Positions 1 to 6,695 of a stretch of DNA of 8,104 nucleotides are shown piece after piece; the stretch's first letter is position 1; each line of letters starts with the position of its first letter. Where the stretch lies: assembly GCA_012961745.1 (NCBI GenBank), contig DTYT01000161.1, positions 1 to 8,104 of the forward strand, written 5' to 3'. Under the pieces are notes generated by a model, which saw nothing but the letters and a program-made list of their open reading frames with translations, was not told the origin of the DNA and made no database searches. Made by a program: the position numbers and the translations under genes. Origin of the DNA: Kiritimatiellia bacterium (GTDB lineage Bacteria; Verrucomicrobiota; Kiritimatiellia; B70-G9).

Positions 1-1326
1 CTCCACGATGAACAGCTCGGCCAATTGGGGATCCCGTTCGCTGCAGTCGGCCAGCTTGCCCGGGAGATTGCCGCTTTCCAGAGCGCCCTTGCGACGTGCG
101 AGATCCCGGGCCTTGCGCGCGGCAGTGCGTGCCCGCGCTGCGGTGAGGGCCTTGTCCACTATCCGGCGGGCGACCGAGGGATGTTCTTCGAAGAAAGTTC
201 CCAACTCTTGATTGACTATGGATTCCATCAAGCCTTGGATTTCGCTGTTCCCCAACTTGGTCTTGGTCTGGCCTTCGAATTGAGGGTTGGGAAGACGGAC
301 GTTGATCACCGCAGTCAGGCCCTCCCGGGCGTCTTCCCCCGAGATGGCCAGCTTGTCCTCCTTGATCAGCCGATTTGCTCGCGCGTAGGCATTGATCGTC
401 CTAGTGAGAGCCGAGCGAAATCCGCTCAGATGCGTCCCCCCCTCAATGGTGTTGATGTTGTTCGCGTAAGCATAGATGTTCTCGCTAAAAGTATCCGTAT
501 ACTGCATGGCAATATCGACCTGAACACTGCCCTTCTGCCGGGCGAAGTAAATGATGGAGTGGAGGCAGGACTTGCTGGCGTTCAGGTGCTGGACGAATTC
601 CTTGATTCCCCCGGTGTAACGGTAGGCTTCCTTGCGGGGGGGATCTTCCTGCTCGAGCCCAATCTGGATTCCCGCGTTTAGGAAAGCTAACTCACGCAGC
701 CGGGATGCAAGGGTGTCCCAGTTGAACTGGGCCGCCGGAAATATTTCTGGATCGGGACGGAAAGTTATCTTGGTCCCCGTGCTCTTGGTCCTGCCGATGG
801 CCTCCAGACGGGTGACCGGCTCGCCGCGCTCGTAGCGCTGATGGTAGATGCGGCCATTGCGGCGCACCTCCACCTCCAACCATTCGCTCAGGGCATTCAC
901 GCAGGAAACGCCTACACCATGCAAACCGCCGGAGATGCGGTAGCTCTTCTGATCAAACTTGCCGCCGGCATGAAGTGTCGTAAGTACAACTTCCACCGCC
1001 GGCCGCTTCTCGGTGGCGTGGAGGTCAACCGGTATCCCGCGACCGTCGTCCGCGACCGTGCAGGAGCCATCCGCGTTCAAGGTGACCTTGATGTGCCGGC
1101 AGTGACCAGCGAGCGCTTCGTCGATACTGTTGTCCACTACTTCGTAGACCAGATGATGGAGGCCGCGGGAACCGGTGTCGCCGATATACATGGCGGGACG
1201 CTTGCGCACCGCTTCTATGCCGCTTAGCACCGTGATTGAGGTGGCGTCATAACGCGCTCCGCCGCGGGATTTAGATCCTTTCGGCTTGGCTTTGTTTCTA
1301 GCTTTTCGCTGTGTTTTTCGAGCCAC
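1..1326 (-). CDS. gyrB: DNA gyrase subunit B, N-terminal part (truncated by window edge)
   Basis: ATP-driving subunit of gyrase (GyrA2GyrB2), which introduces negative supercoils. The 442 visible codons run without a stop. The GHKL ATPase domain shows RKRPAMYIGDTG (41-52), EVVDNSIDEA (62-71, with presumed catalytic Glu62 and Mg-binding Asn66) and DDGRGIP (93-99). The transducer domain has the QTK loop (353-355, Lys355 contacting ATP gamma-phosphate in the family). The C-terminal visible part reads SGNLPGKLADCSERDPQLAELFIVE-like, and the last codon is the Glu that opens the Toprim EGDSAGG motif. The rest of Toprim and the C-terminus lie beyond the left edge. GyrB is preferred over ParE because of the PGKLADC sequence and the ATPase-domain wording. 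The start is a GTG at 1326 with a weak AAGG ten bases upstream; no other start exists before the conserved core. It leaves an odd Lys/Arg-rich tail of about 24 residues. Confidence 0.96.
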   Translation of the reverse strand, partial: MARKTQRKARNKAKPKGSKSRGGARYDATSITVLSGIEAVRKRPAMYIGDTGSRGLHHLVYEVVDNSIDEALAGHCRHIKVTLNADGSCTVADDGRGIPVDLHATEKRPAVEVVLTTLHAGGKFDQKSYRISGGLHGVGVSCVNALSEWLEVEVRRNGRIYHQRYERGEPVTRLEAIGRTKSTGTKITFRPDPEIFPAAQFNWDTLASRLRELAFLNAGIQIGLEQEDPPRKEAYRYTGGIKEFVQHLNASKSCLHSIIYFARQKGSVQVDIAMQYTDTFSENIYAYANNINTIEGGTHLSGFRSALTRTINAYARANRLIKEDKLAISGEDAREGLTAVINVRLPNPQFEGQTKTKLGNSEIQGLMESIVNQELGTFFEEHPSVARRIVDKALTAARARTAARKARDLARRKGALESGNLPGKLADCSERDPQLAELFIVE

Positions 1327-1399
1327 GGTATTATTGCCTTGACAAAAACGACGCCGTGTCGACACCCAGCTACCCTTTTCCCCCTGGCGCAAATACCTT

Positions 1400-1428
1400 A
1401 TCATAAGACCGGTACCGCTGCAATCGAA
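1400..1428 (-). promoter_or_regulatory. weak candidate gyrB promoter
   Basis: On the minus strand a TATGAT box (1405-1400, five of six matches to TATAAT) is preceded after 17 bases by TTCGAT (1428-1423), a poor -35. The TATGAT lies inside a small perfect palindrome, CTTAT-C-ATAAG (1397-1407). It sits about 75 bases upstream of the GTG start. The weak -35 makes this only a suggestion. Confidence 0.2.
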
Positions 1429-1537
1429 TTGGAGAACCGGGGACATGTGGGGATGCTCTCTCGGCTAATCGGACCTCGCTGTGCCAACCACGCCGGAGAT
1501 GTAGGCCGCCTGCATTGGCTGCCGGAGAAGTCGGAGA

Positions 1538-1565
1538 ATGACATTGACCGGAGGCGTGCTATAGT
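1538..1565 (+). promoter_or_regulatory. sigma70-type promoter for the kinase-lipoprotein pair
   Basis: ATGACA (1538-1543, five of six to TTGACA), a 16-base spacer and TATAGT (1560-1565, five of six to TATAAT), with an extended -10 TGC just before it (1557-1559). The predicted transcript would start near 1572, leaving a leader of about 55 bases before the kinase ATG. This is the best promoter match in the divergent gap 1327-1625. Nothing else I can support lies there; open frames across the gap show no recognisable protein. Confidence 0.45.
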
Positions 1566-1625
1566 CGGTCCTGAACCAGGGGGCGGAGTTGATGGCGCTG
1601 ATGCCAGCCTGGAGGTTCCCGGTGG

Positions 1626-3251
1626 ATGAATGGGCACCGTGAAAAGATACCAGGAGCGCCCGACCTCGACAGCGCCGCCGAGGCTCTGGGGGCTCTGATG
1701 GAGCGGGCTGGGGACGTGTGCTTTCGTTTGGATCTGCACCGCCGCCACGTGGTGTGGCTGAACGGCAGCCCGGAAAGGGTGCTGGGTATCACCAGCGAGG
1801 ACAGAGGCTTTTCATTTGATCGTCTGGAGGAGTGGATACATCCCGACGACTTGGCGGAAGCCAAGTTGTTTTGGGAGACGTTGCTCAGTGGCCGCAGTGC
1901 GGATATTGAAGTTCGCGCACGAACGACGCGGGAGCGATGGCAATGGCTTTATCTTCTGGCGGTTCCGTACCCGGTGTCCGACACGCCCCGCTTCATGCTG
2001 GGACTGGTCCGCGACACGCAGCGGTACCATCAGGCGGAGAGGCAGGCTCTAGAGGAGATCGGACGACAGCGGATCGGTACCCTGGCAGAAGGTCTGGCTC
2101 ACGAATTCAACAATCTGCTGACTCCTATACGCGGATTCATTGAGCTGGCACTCGACGGGTTCAAGCCGGAGGATCCCATAGCCGACGGGTTGAAAACCGC
2201 TTTGGGTCAGGTGGAAAGATGCGCGCAGCTGGTCAACCAGATCCAGCTCTGCGGCCGCAAGTCCTTCGTGACGCCTGAGGAAATCAGGATTGATCGTATG
2301 ATTCCGACGGTGGCCCGGGTGGCCTTGTCAAGCCACCGCGGTACAGGTAAACGCTACCGCCTGAAACTGGAGTGGCCAGAAAAACTACCGCCGCTGCTAG
2401 CCGACCGCATCCAACTGCAGGAAGCGGTGGTGCAGCTTATCCGGAATGCGGTCGAGGCAATGCCTGAGGGCGGGACGCTGACCATCCGTGCCGAGCCAGT
2501 ACGCGTCAGCGCGCGTGAGGCCGCGGGGCGCAGCGGAACCAAGCGGACAGGGACATTCATGCGAATTGATGTGACCGACAGCGGCATGGGCATGTCAGCG
2601 GAGGTGCTACAGCACGCCATGGACCCATTCTTCACCACACACAGCCGGGCCGGCAAACGCGGGATGGGACTTCCCATAGTCCGGGGAATGGCCGAGCAGA
2701 ACGGAGGGTGGCTGGAGCTGGATTCGAGGCCCGGGCAGGGGACCCGTGCAACTCTCTATCTCCCCATGGCCGAGCATGCGCATGAGAGCCTGCCGCCGGA
2801 TGTCGTGGCGGACGAAGACGGTACGTTGCGGGTTCTGCCGGCGGCGCCGGTCGGTCGGGCTCTGGTGGGAGACGACGATGACCTAGTCCGCGAACTGGTC
2901 GCACGTACACTGGAGAGCGAAGGTTGGCATGTCAAGACTGTTGACGGTTTCGATAAGGTGATGGGCATGGTAAGGAAAGGATGTATTGATTTCGACGTGG
3001 CGGTGTTGGATTTGACCATGGCGGGCGGAACGATCACGGACGTCCTGCACCAGTTGAGAGAATCGGCTGCGGAGACCGCCGTGATTCTGGTAAGCGGATT
3101 CGGTTACGATGATCTGGTGGGCAGACTGGTACGGGCTGGTGGGGGCAAGGTCTCCTACATGCCGAAACCCTTTTCGCCCAAGGAACTTCTGCAACGCATA
3201 GATAAATTGCTCATCGGGACCGGCAAGGAAGAGGAGATCATAAAGTCATGA
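1626..3251 (+). CDS. cytosolic PAS-containing hybrid histidine kinase with C-terminal receiver domain
   Basis: A 541-residue sensor kinase without membrane segments or signal peptide, so it probably senses an internal or partner-borne signal. An N-terminal PAS_3-like fold (about 28-135) has the WIHPDD motif (70-75) and a PAC-like end. The HisKA domain carries LAEGLAHEFNNLL (153-165) with phospho-acceptor His159. The HATPase_c domain has the N box around Asn274 (RNAVEAMPEGG), the G1 box DSGMGM (318-323), the F box DPFFTT (333-338) and the G2 box KRGMGLP (344-350). The receiver domain (about 410-530) has acidic pair Asp416/Asp417, phospho-acceptor Asp462, Ser490 and Lys514. All catalytic residues are present. 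Slight oddities are Gly415 where Val or Asp is usual, and MAGG instead of MPGG after Asp462. The SD GGAGG (1611-1615) lies ten bases before the ATG. The stop overlaps the next start (ATGA). No downstream regulator is adjacent, and the stimulus is unknown. Confidence 0.93.
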   Translation: MNGHREKIPGAPDLDSAAEALGALMERAGDVCFRLDLHRRHVVWLNGSPERVLGITSEDRGFSFDRLEEWIHPDDLAEAKLFWETLLSGRSADIEVRARTTRERWQWLYLLAVPYPVSDTPRFMLGLVRDTQRYHQAERQALEEIGRQRIGTLAEGLAHEFNNLLTPIRGFIELALDGFKPEDPIADGLKTALGQVERCAQLVNQIQLCGRKSFVTPEEIRIDRMIPTVARVALSSHRGTGKRYRLKLEWPEKLPPLLADRIQLQEAVVQLIRNAVEAMPEGGTLTIRAEPVRVSAREAAGRSGTKRTGTFMRIDVTDSGMGMSAEVLQHAMDPFFTTHSRAGKRGMGLPIVRGMAEQNGGWLELDSRPGQGTRATLYLPMAEHAHESLPPDVVADEDGTLRVLPAAPVGRALVGDDDDLVRELVARTLESEGWHVKTVDGFDKVMGMVRKGCIDFDVAVLDLTMAGGTITDVLHQLRESAAETAVILVSGFGYDDLVGRLVRAGGGKVSYMPKPFSPKELLQRIDKLLIGTGKEEEIIKS

Positions 3252-3697
3252 CAACGCGGGTGGTTGTTCCGGCCGCAATGGCAGCTCTCGTTTTTACGTT
3301 GGGTTGCGACACCCCGGCGTACCGCATCAGGACACATCCGGAGATATACGAGACGTTGAACCCCGATGTGCAGGAAAAGGTTCGCCGGGGTCTGGTGATG
3401 CCGGGGTACAGCCGGGATGCCGTATTCTTGGCGTTGGGTCAACCGGACAGGAAATATATCCGGACCACCGCCGAAGGCCGACACGAGATCTGGTCGTACG
3501 TTGGCACATATACCACCCGCGACAGGCAGCGCGTCGAAGGGCGCTTCCGGGTACGGGACGCTACCGGGCGCTATCGTACGGTGCGGGATACGGTTTGGGT
3601 AGATGTGGACCGCGTCCACGAATACGAGCGGTTCCGGGTGGAGTTTGGCGAAGACGGTCGGGTCGTCGCCTTCGAACAAGTCCATCAGGAGCGGTAA
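3248..3697 (+). CDS. putative lipoprotein with BamE/SmpA-like domain
   Basis: 149 residues. The short N-terminus (Thr-Thr-Arg, then a hydrophobic stretch 5-18) ends in TLGC with Cys20 as likely lipidation site. The lipobox is imperfect because Thr replaces the usual Leu at -3. The body resembles the BamE/SmpA fold: EKVRRGLVMPGYSRDAVFLALGQPDRK (43-69) matches the family's helix pair ending in G-x-P-D, followed by strands with WSY (82-84), VWVDV (116-120) and FRVEFGEDGRVV (129-140). BamE-type domains are outer-membrane assembly or envelope lipoproteins; the exact role here is unknown. Asp at +2 after the Cys would mean inner-membrane retention under E. coli Lol rules, though those may not apply. 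The start codon overlaps the kinase stop by four bases, with AAGGAAGAGGAG (3225-3236) as distant SD, which points to translational coupling. A link to kinase signalling is inferred from position only. Confidence 0.8.
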   Translation: MTTRVVVPAAMAALVFTLGCDTPAYRIRTHPEIYETLNPDVQEKVRRGLVMPGYSRDAVFLALGQPDRKYIRTTAEGRHEIWSYVGTYTTRDRQRVEGRFRVRDATGRYRTVRDTVWVDVDRVHEYERFRVEFGEDGRVVAFEQVHQER

Positions 3698-3704
3698 AAG
3701 CCCC

Positions 3705-4646
3705 TCATGTGTCAATCTGTTTGGACCTTCCTACCTGGAGGGCATGCGGGGGGGGGGTCAGTTCGTCCAGGGACTTGAAACCTAGCAACACCATCAGCAG
3801 CCGGTTCAGCCCCAGGGCCACTCCCGCGCACGGCGGGATGCGGTCGATGGCCGAAAGAAACTCTTCGTCGAGTGGATAGAGAGCTTTGCCGTGTCTCCGG
3901 CGGTAGTCAGCGGACTGCTGGAACCGCTGGAGTTGTTCCTGCCGGGAGATAATTTCGGCGCACCCGTTAGCGATTTCCACGCCGCCGATGTAGAGTTCCC
4001 ATCTCTCGGCTACCCGCGGATCCTCGTGCTTCCGACGCGCAAACCCACCGGCCGCCGAGGGATAATCCGTGAGCACCACCGGCGCTTCGGAAGGCAGATC
4101 CGGCTCCACCTTGAGCACCAGGTCGGACCAGAACCGGTCCGCGTCGAACTCGGCGATAGGGTCCCATCCGGCAGACCGCAAGAACGCTTCGCGTACCGTA
4201 ACCGTTTCCCAGGACCCTTTCAATCCGAGGTGGTTATCACCTGGTGGCAGGCGCCCTGACTCCTCGAGCCGTCGCAAGATCGCCTGGAGTAGGCAGCGGG
4301 TTTCCAGAAGGACATCGAGATGCGTACAGCGCGTGCGATACCATTCCAGCATGAGGAACTCCGGCTGGTGCAACGGGCCCAGTTCGCCCAGTCGGAAGCA
4401 GGGCCCTATCTGAAAAATACGGCCATGTCCACGCGTGATCAGGATCTTCATCTGGAGTTCCGGCGAGGTCCGCAGGTATCCATCCTGACAGGGCACGGCA
4501 TCAATGTTTTCTTCCATGGCCGGTGCCGGGATCATAACCGGTGTGAAGACTTCACAATAGCCGTGTAATGCGAAGAAGTCACGACAGGCACCGACCAGCT
4601 CGTGCCACGCCCACTCGATATCCACGCCATCGTTGCTGGCGTTCAT
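3705..4646 (-). CDS. epmA: EF-P lysine modification enzyme EpmA (GenX/PoxA, LysRS paralogue)
   Basis: A class II lysyl-tRNA synthetase catalytic core without the anticodon-binding domain, 313 residues (E. coli EpmA about 325). The family activates (R)-beta-lysine with ATP and transfers it to a conserved EF-P lysine instead of to tRNA. Visible motifs: RTSPELQMK (59-67); class II motif 2, FRLGELGPLHQPEFLMLEWYR (84-104); DYPSAAGGFAR (194-204); DPRVAERWELYIGGVEIANG (209-228); and motif 3, GVALGLNRLLM (275-285). Ala277 keeps the GVALG form typical of EpmA rather than the Gly of true LysRS. Asn281 stands where E. coli EpmA has Asp, just before the invariant Arg282. It follows efp by 24 bases, so the enzyme is next to its substrate. 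No SD is visible. A run of ten G on the plus strand (3748-3757) falls in the last codons; with nine, the protein would end at a TAG at 3733-3731, giving a tail as long as that of E. coli EpmA. Confidence 0.93.
   Translation of the reverse strand: MNASNDGVDIEWAWHELVGACRDFFALHGYCEVFTPVMIPAPAMEENIDAVPCQDGYLRTSPELQMKILITRGHGRIFQIGPCFRLGELGPLHQPEFLMLEWYRTRCTHLDVLLETRCLLQAILRRLEESGRLPPGDNHLGLKGSWETVTVREAFLRSAGWDPIAEFDADRFWSDLVLKVEPDLPSEAPVVLTDYPSAAGGFARRKHEDPRVAERWELYIGGVEIANGCAEIISRQEQLQRFQQSADYRRRHGKALYPLDEEFLSAIDRIPPCAGVALGLNRLLMVLLGFKSLDELTPPPHALQVGRSKQIDT
3748..3757. repeat. G10 homopolymer in the 3' end of epmA
   Basis: Ten consecutive G on the plus strand (C on the epmA coding strand, encoding Thr-Pro-Pro-Pro). 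The coding tail after it (HALQVGRSKQIDT) does not resemble EpmA C-termini I know. One base fewer gives TPPRMPSR and a stop. Such tracts are slip-prone in replication and error-prone in sequencing. Confidence 0.95.
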
Positions 4647-4670
4647 TCCAGGCGGTCTGCGAAGGTGGAT

Positions 4671-5237
4671 TTATCCCTTGCTTACCCGGTCTACGTACTT
4701 GCCGGTTCGGGTATCTATGCGGACCACGTCCCCTTCATTTATGAAGAGAGGGACCTGCAATTCGTAACCATTTTCCAGTTGGGCGGGCTTGGTGACGTTA
4801 GTGGCCGTATCGCCCCGGACGCCGGGTTCGGTACGGGCGACCTTTTTCTCTACAAAAAAAGGCAGGGCGATATCGATCGGACGCCCATTATGGAAGAGGA
4901 TTTTCACTTCCATATCTCCTTCGAGGAAATACTTGCGGATACCCAGCAGGTCCCCGGAGACCGTCACCGTATCGTATGTCGCGGCATCCATGAATACATA
5001 TTGATCTCCATCGGGATAGGAATAGATCATGTCGCGTTCTTCCAGATCCGGCTTGCCGATCTTGTCAGCAGCGCGGAAGGTCCTGTCCAAGGTTGCCCCG
5101 GTGAGCAGGTTTTTGATTTTACACCGATACAGCGCCTGACCTTTCCCCGGTTTGACGAACTGGAAGTCGACGATTTCGTATGGATCGCCATCAATCTCGA
5201 TCTTGAGGCCTTTACGGAGGTCGGATGAGCTGTACAT
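4671..5237 (-). CDS. efp: translation elongation factor P
   Basis: 188 residues, the same as the usual EF-P length. EF-P binds ribosomes stalled on polyproline stretches, between the P and E sites, and stimulates peptide bond formation. Three beta-barrel domains are covered: the KOW-like N-terminal domain (about 1-63) with the FVKPGKGQA loop, whose Lys32 matches the modified Lys34 of E. coli (numbered there without Met); the central OB domain (about 67-126); and the C-terminal OB domain (about 130-185) with the family signature KPAQLENGYELQVPLFINEG (150-169). The PGKGQ loop plus the epmA gene next door predict beta-lysylation of Lys32. The reading frame extends 36 codons upstream of this start (to 5345), but that part is unlike EF-P. 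ATG at 5237 is chosen because it has a strong SD and aligns with the family N-terminus. Confidence 0.97.
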   Translation of the reverse strand: MYSSSDLRKGLKIEIDGDPYEIVDFQFVKPGKGQALYRCKIKNLLTGATLDRTFRAADKIGKPDLEERDMIYSYPDGDQYVFMDAATYDTVTVSGDLLGIRKYFLEGDMEVKILFHNGRPIDIALPFFVEKKVARTEPGVRGDTATNVTKPAQLENGYELQVPLFINEGDVVRIDTRTGKYVDRVSKG

Positions 5238-5244
5238 GGCGGAA

Positions 5245-5250
5245 CTCCTC
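5245..5250 (-). promoter_or_regulatory. ribosome binding site fixing the efp start
   Basis: GAGGAG on the minus strand, seven bases before the ATG at 5237. It supports this start over the longer upstream open frame that begins at 5345. Confidence 0.85.
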
Positions 5251-5307
5251 TTCTCCGACACTTCATGCTCCGGCGGTTGATGCTTCCTTCCCGCCAGCAT
5301 GATTTCC

Positions 5308-5343
5308 GGCTGCCGGGGAATTCTGTGTGCCACACCGGCAGCC
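5308..5343. repeat. inverted repeat between pit and efp (possible operator or hairpin)
   Basis: Perfect 9-bp arms GGCTGCCGG (5308-5316) and CCGGCAGCC (5335-5343) are separated by 18 bases, within which lies a second, smaller palindrome GTGTG-C-CACAC (5325-5335). On the minus strand a perfect TTGACA (5352-5347) stands just upstream, so the repeat would cover the spacer and -10 region of any promoter using it; no good -10 is seen 16-18 bases on (CACACA). There is no T-tract, so an intrinsic terminator is unlikely. The 181-base gap 5238-5418 holds nothing else that I recognise. It is either an operator at a separate efp promoter or an RNA hairpin in a pit-efp transcript. Confidence 0.5.
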
Positions 5344-5418
5344 ACTTGTCAAAGCGGAAAACATGGCGGGTGGGTGAATCAAGGTCATCGTAGACCGCGG
5401 GGGAAGACACGATGCGGC

Positions 5419-6678
5419 TCAGCCTCCCCAGGTCCGCCATGCAGCTAGTACCAGGATGGCGCTGAGTGCGGCTGTCACCGGAACGGTTAGAAGCCAGGAG
5501 AACGCTATCTGCTTTACGACTCGGCTGTCAACAGCAGCAAGACCGCGGGCCATGCCCACGCCGAAGATAGCCCCGACGATAGTGTGGGTGGTGGATATGG
5601 GTAGCTTCATGCGGCTGCACACCAGCACCACTGTGGCGGTCGCGACGTCAGCGGCGATGCCACGGGAAGGGGTCAGCTGGGTTATCCGGGTGCCCACCGT
5701 ATACATTACCCGGTATCCGTAGGTAGCCAGTCCCAGCGCGATCCCCATTCCGCCCAAGGCTAGCACCCACAACGGAACCGCGACCTTGAGCTTCACGGCA
5801 TTGGTGCGGATGACGTCCACTATCGCCGCCAGGGGACCGATGGCGTTGGCTACGTCGTTCGACCCGTGCGCGAATGCCACGCAGCAAGAAGTGAAGATCA
5901 CCAGCGGAGCCAGAGATCGTTCCACCCGTTCCAGTTGTTCTTCGAGAGGTTTGTGGTGCCAGCCGCTCATGGCTTTGCGTAGCAGGATACGCGATGCCGC
6001 GGCGGTGGCGAGGCCTGCGGCGGCCGAAAAAACCAGCGCGTTGGCGCCGGTCAGAAAAGCAAGATTCTTTTCGTGGATGATATGTCCAAGGCCCTTGAAG
6101 ATGGTCGCCAGTGACATCATGAAGACCGTATAGAACACGATGAACGGGACGAAGTACACTGCCGCGGTAGTGGGACGATCGCGGCCGAGAATCAGCCACA
6201 CGGTCACCCGGAATATCAGGTACGCCATTACCCCTCCGGCCATTGGGGAAATCAGCCAGCTCATGATGATTTGGGAGAGTTTGTGCCAGTTGACCGCATT
6301 AAGACCGGCAACCACGAGGCCGAAACCCGCGATCGCACCCACTATGGAATGGGTGGTGGAAACCGGCATGCCCCACCAGCTTGCAAGATTGAGCCACAGC
6401 GCGGCGGCCAGCAGCGAACAGGCCATACCCATTGCAAAAAGACCGGGGTCATGCGCGAAAACCGTAGGCGTAACGATACCCTTGCGCACCGTGTCGGTCA
6501 CGTGGGCGCCTACCAGCACCGCGCCAAGGAATTCGAAAATCGCGGCGGCCACCACCGCCCGCCGAACACTCAGGGCCCGTGACCCGACGGCATCCGCCAT
6601 CGAATTGGCCACGTCGTTGGCCCCTATATTCCACGCCATGTAGAGACCGAGCAGGGTGGCTGCTATGAGGATGATCAT
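5419..6678 (-). CDS. pit: inorganic phosphate transporter, PiT family
   Basis: Inner-membrane permease that imports phosphate, in the family often as a metal-phosphate complex with a proton or sodium ion. It has 419 residues, within the family range. It shows the characteristic internal duplication with inverted topology: GANDVANS (19-26) answered by GSNDVANAIGP (272-282), and PVSTTHSIVGAI (105-116) answered by PISTTHTIVGAI (360-371). Hydrophobic segments span most of both halves. They are separated by a hydrophilic cytoplasmic stretch (about 232-256) rich in Glu, Arg and Lys, which is shorter than in many PiT proteins. The upstream DUF47 gene ends 17 bases before this ATG; that pair is a standard module. 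The SD is modest (AGGA about 11 bases before the start), so translation may partly depend on coupling. The substrate could formally be sulfate, as in related CysP proteins, but the DUF47 partner favours phosphate. Confidence 0.95.
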   Translation of the reverse strand: MIILIAATLLGLYMAWNIGANDVANSMADAVGSRALSVRRAVVAAAIFEFLGAVLVGAHVTDTVRKGIVTPTVFAHDPGLFAMGMACSLLAAALWLNLASWWGMPVSTTHSIVGAIAGFGLVVAGLNAVNWHKLSQIIMSWLISPMAGGVMAYLIFRVTVWLILGRDRPTTAAVYFVPFIVFYTVFMMSLATIFKGLGHIIHEKNLAFLTGANALVFSAAAGLATAAASRILLRKAMSGWHHKPLEEQLERVERSLAPLVIFTSCCVAFAHGSNDVANAIGPLAAIVDVIRTNAVKLKVAVPLWVLALGGMGIALGLATYGYRVMYTVGTRITQLTPSRGIAADVATATVVLVCSRMKLPISTTHTIVGAIFGVGMARGLAAVDSRVVKQIAFSWLLTVPVTAALSAILVLAAWRTWGG

Positions 6679-6695
6679 GGGATATTCTATCCTGC

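Noticed and set aside
25..681. Long plus-strand frame of 218 codons opposite gyrB
   Set aside because: Antisense shadow of a gene whose minus-strand product is unmistakable GyrB.
1339..1629. Plus-strand open frame of 96 codons in the gyrB/kinase gap
   Set aside because: No family resemblance or SD, and it overlaps the likely kinase promoter.
5316..5334. Minus-strand TGGCAC upstream of efp as a sigma54 -24 element
   Set aside because: The matching -12 element reads TTC rather than TGC at the correct spacing, so only half of the consensus is present.
5238..5345. N-terminal extension of EF-P from an upstream ATG at 5345
   Set aside because: The extra 36 residues do not resemble EF-P, they run through the inverted repeat, and the ATG at 5237 has a strong SD and fits the family length.
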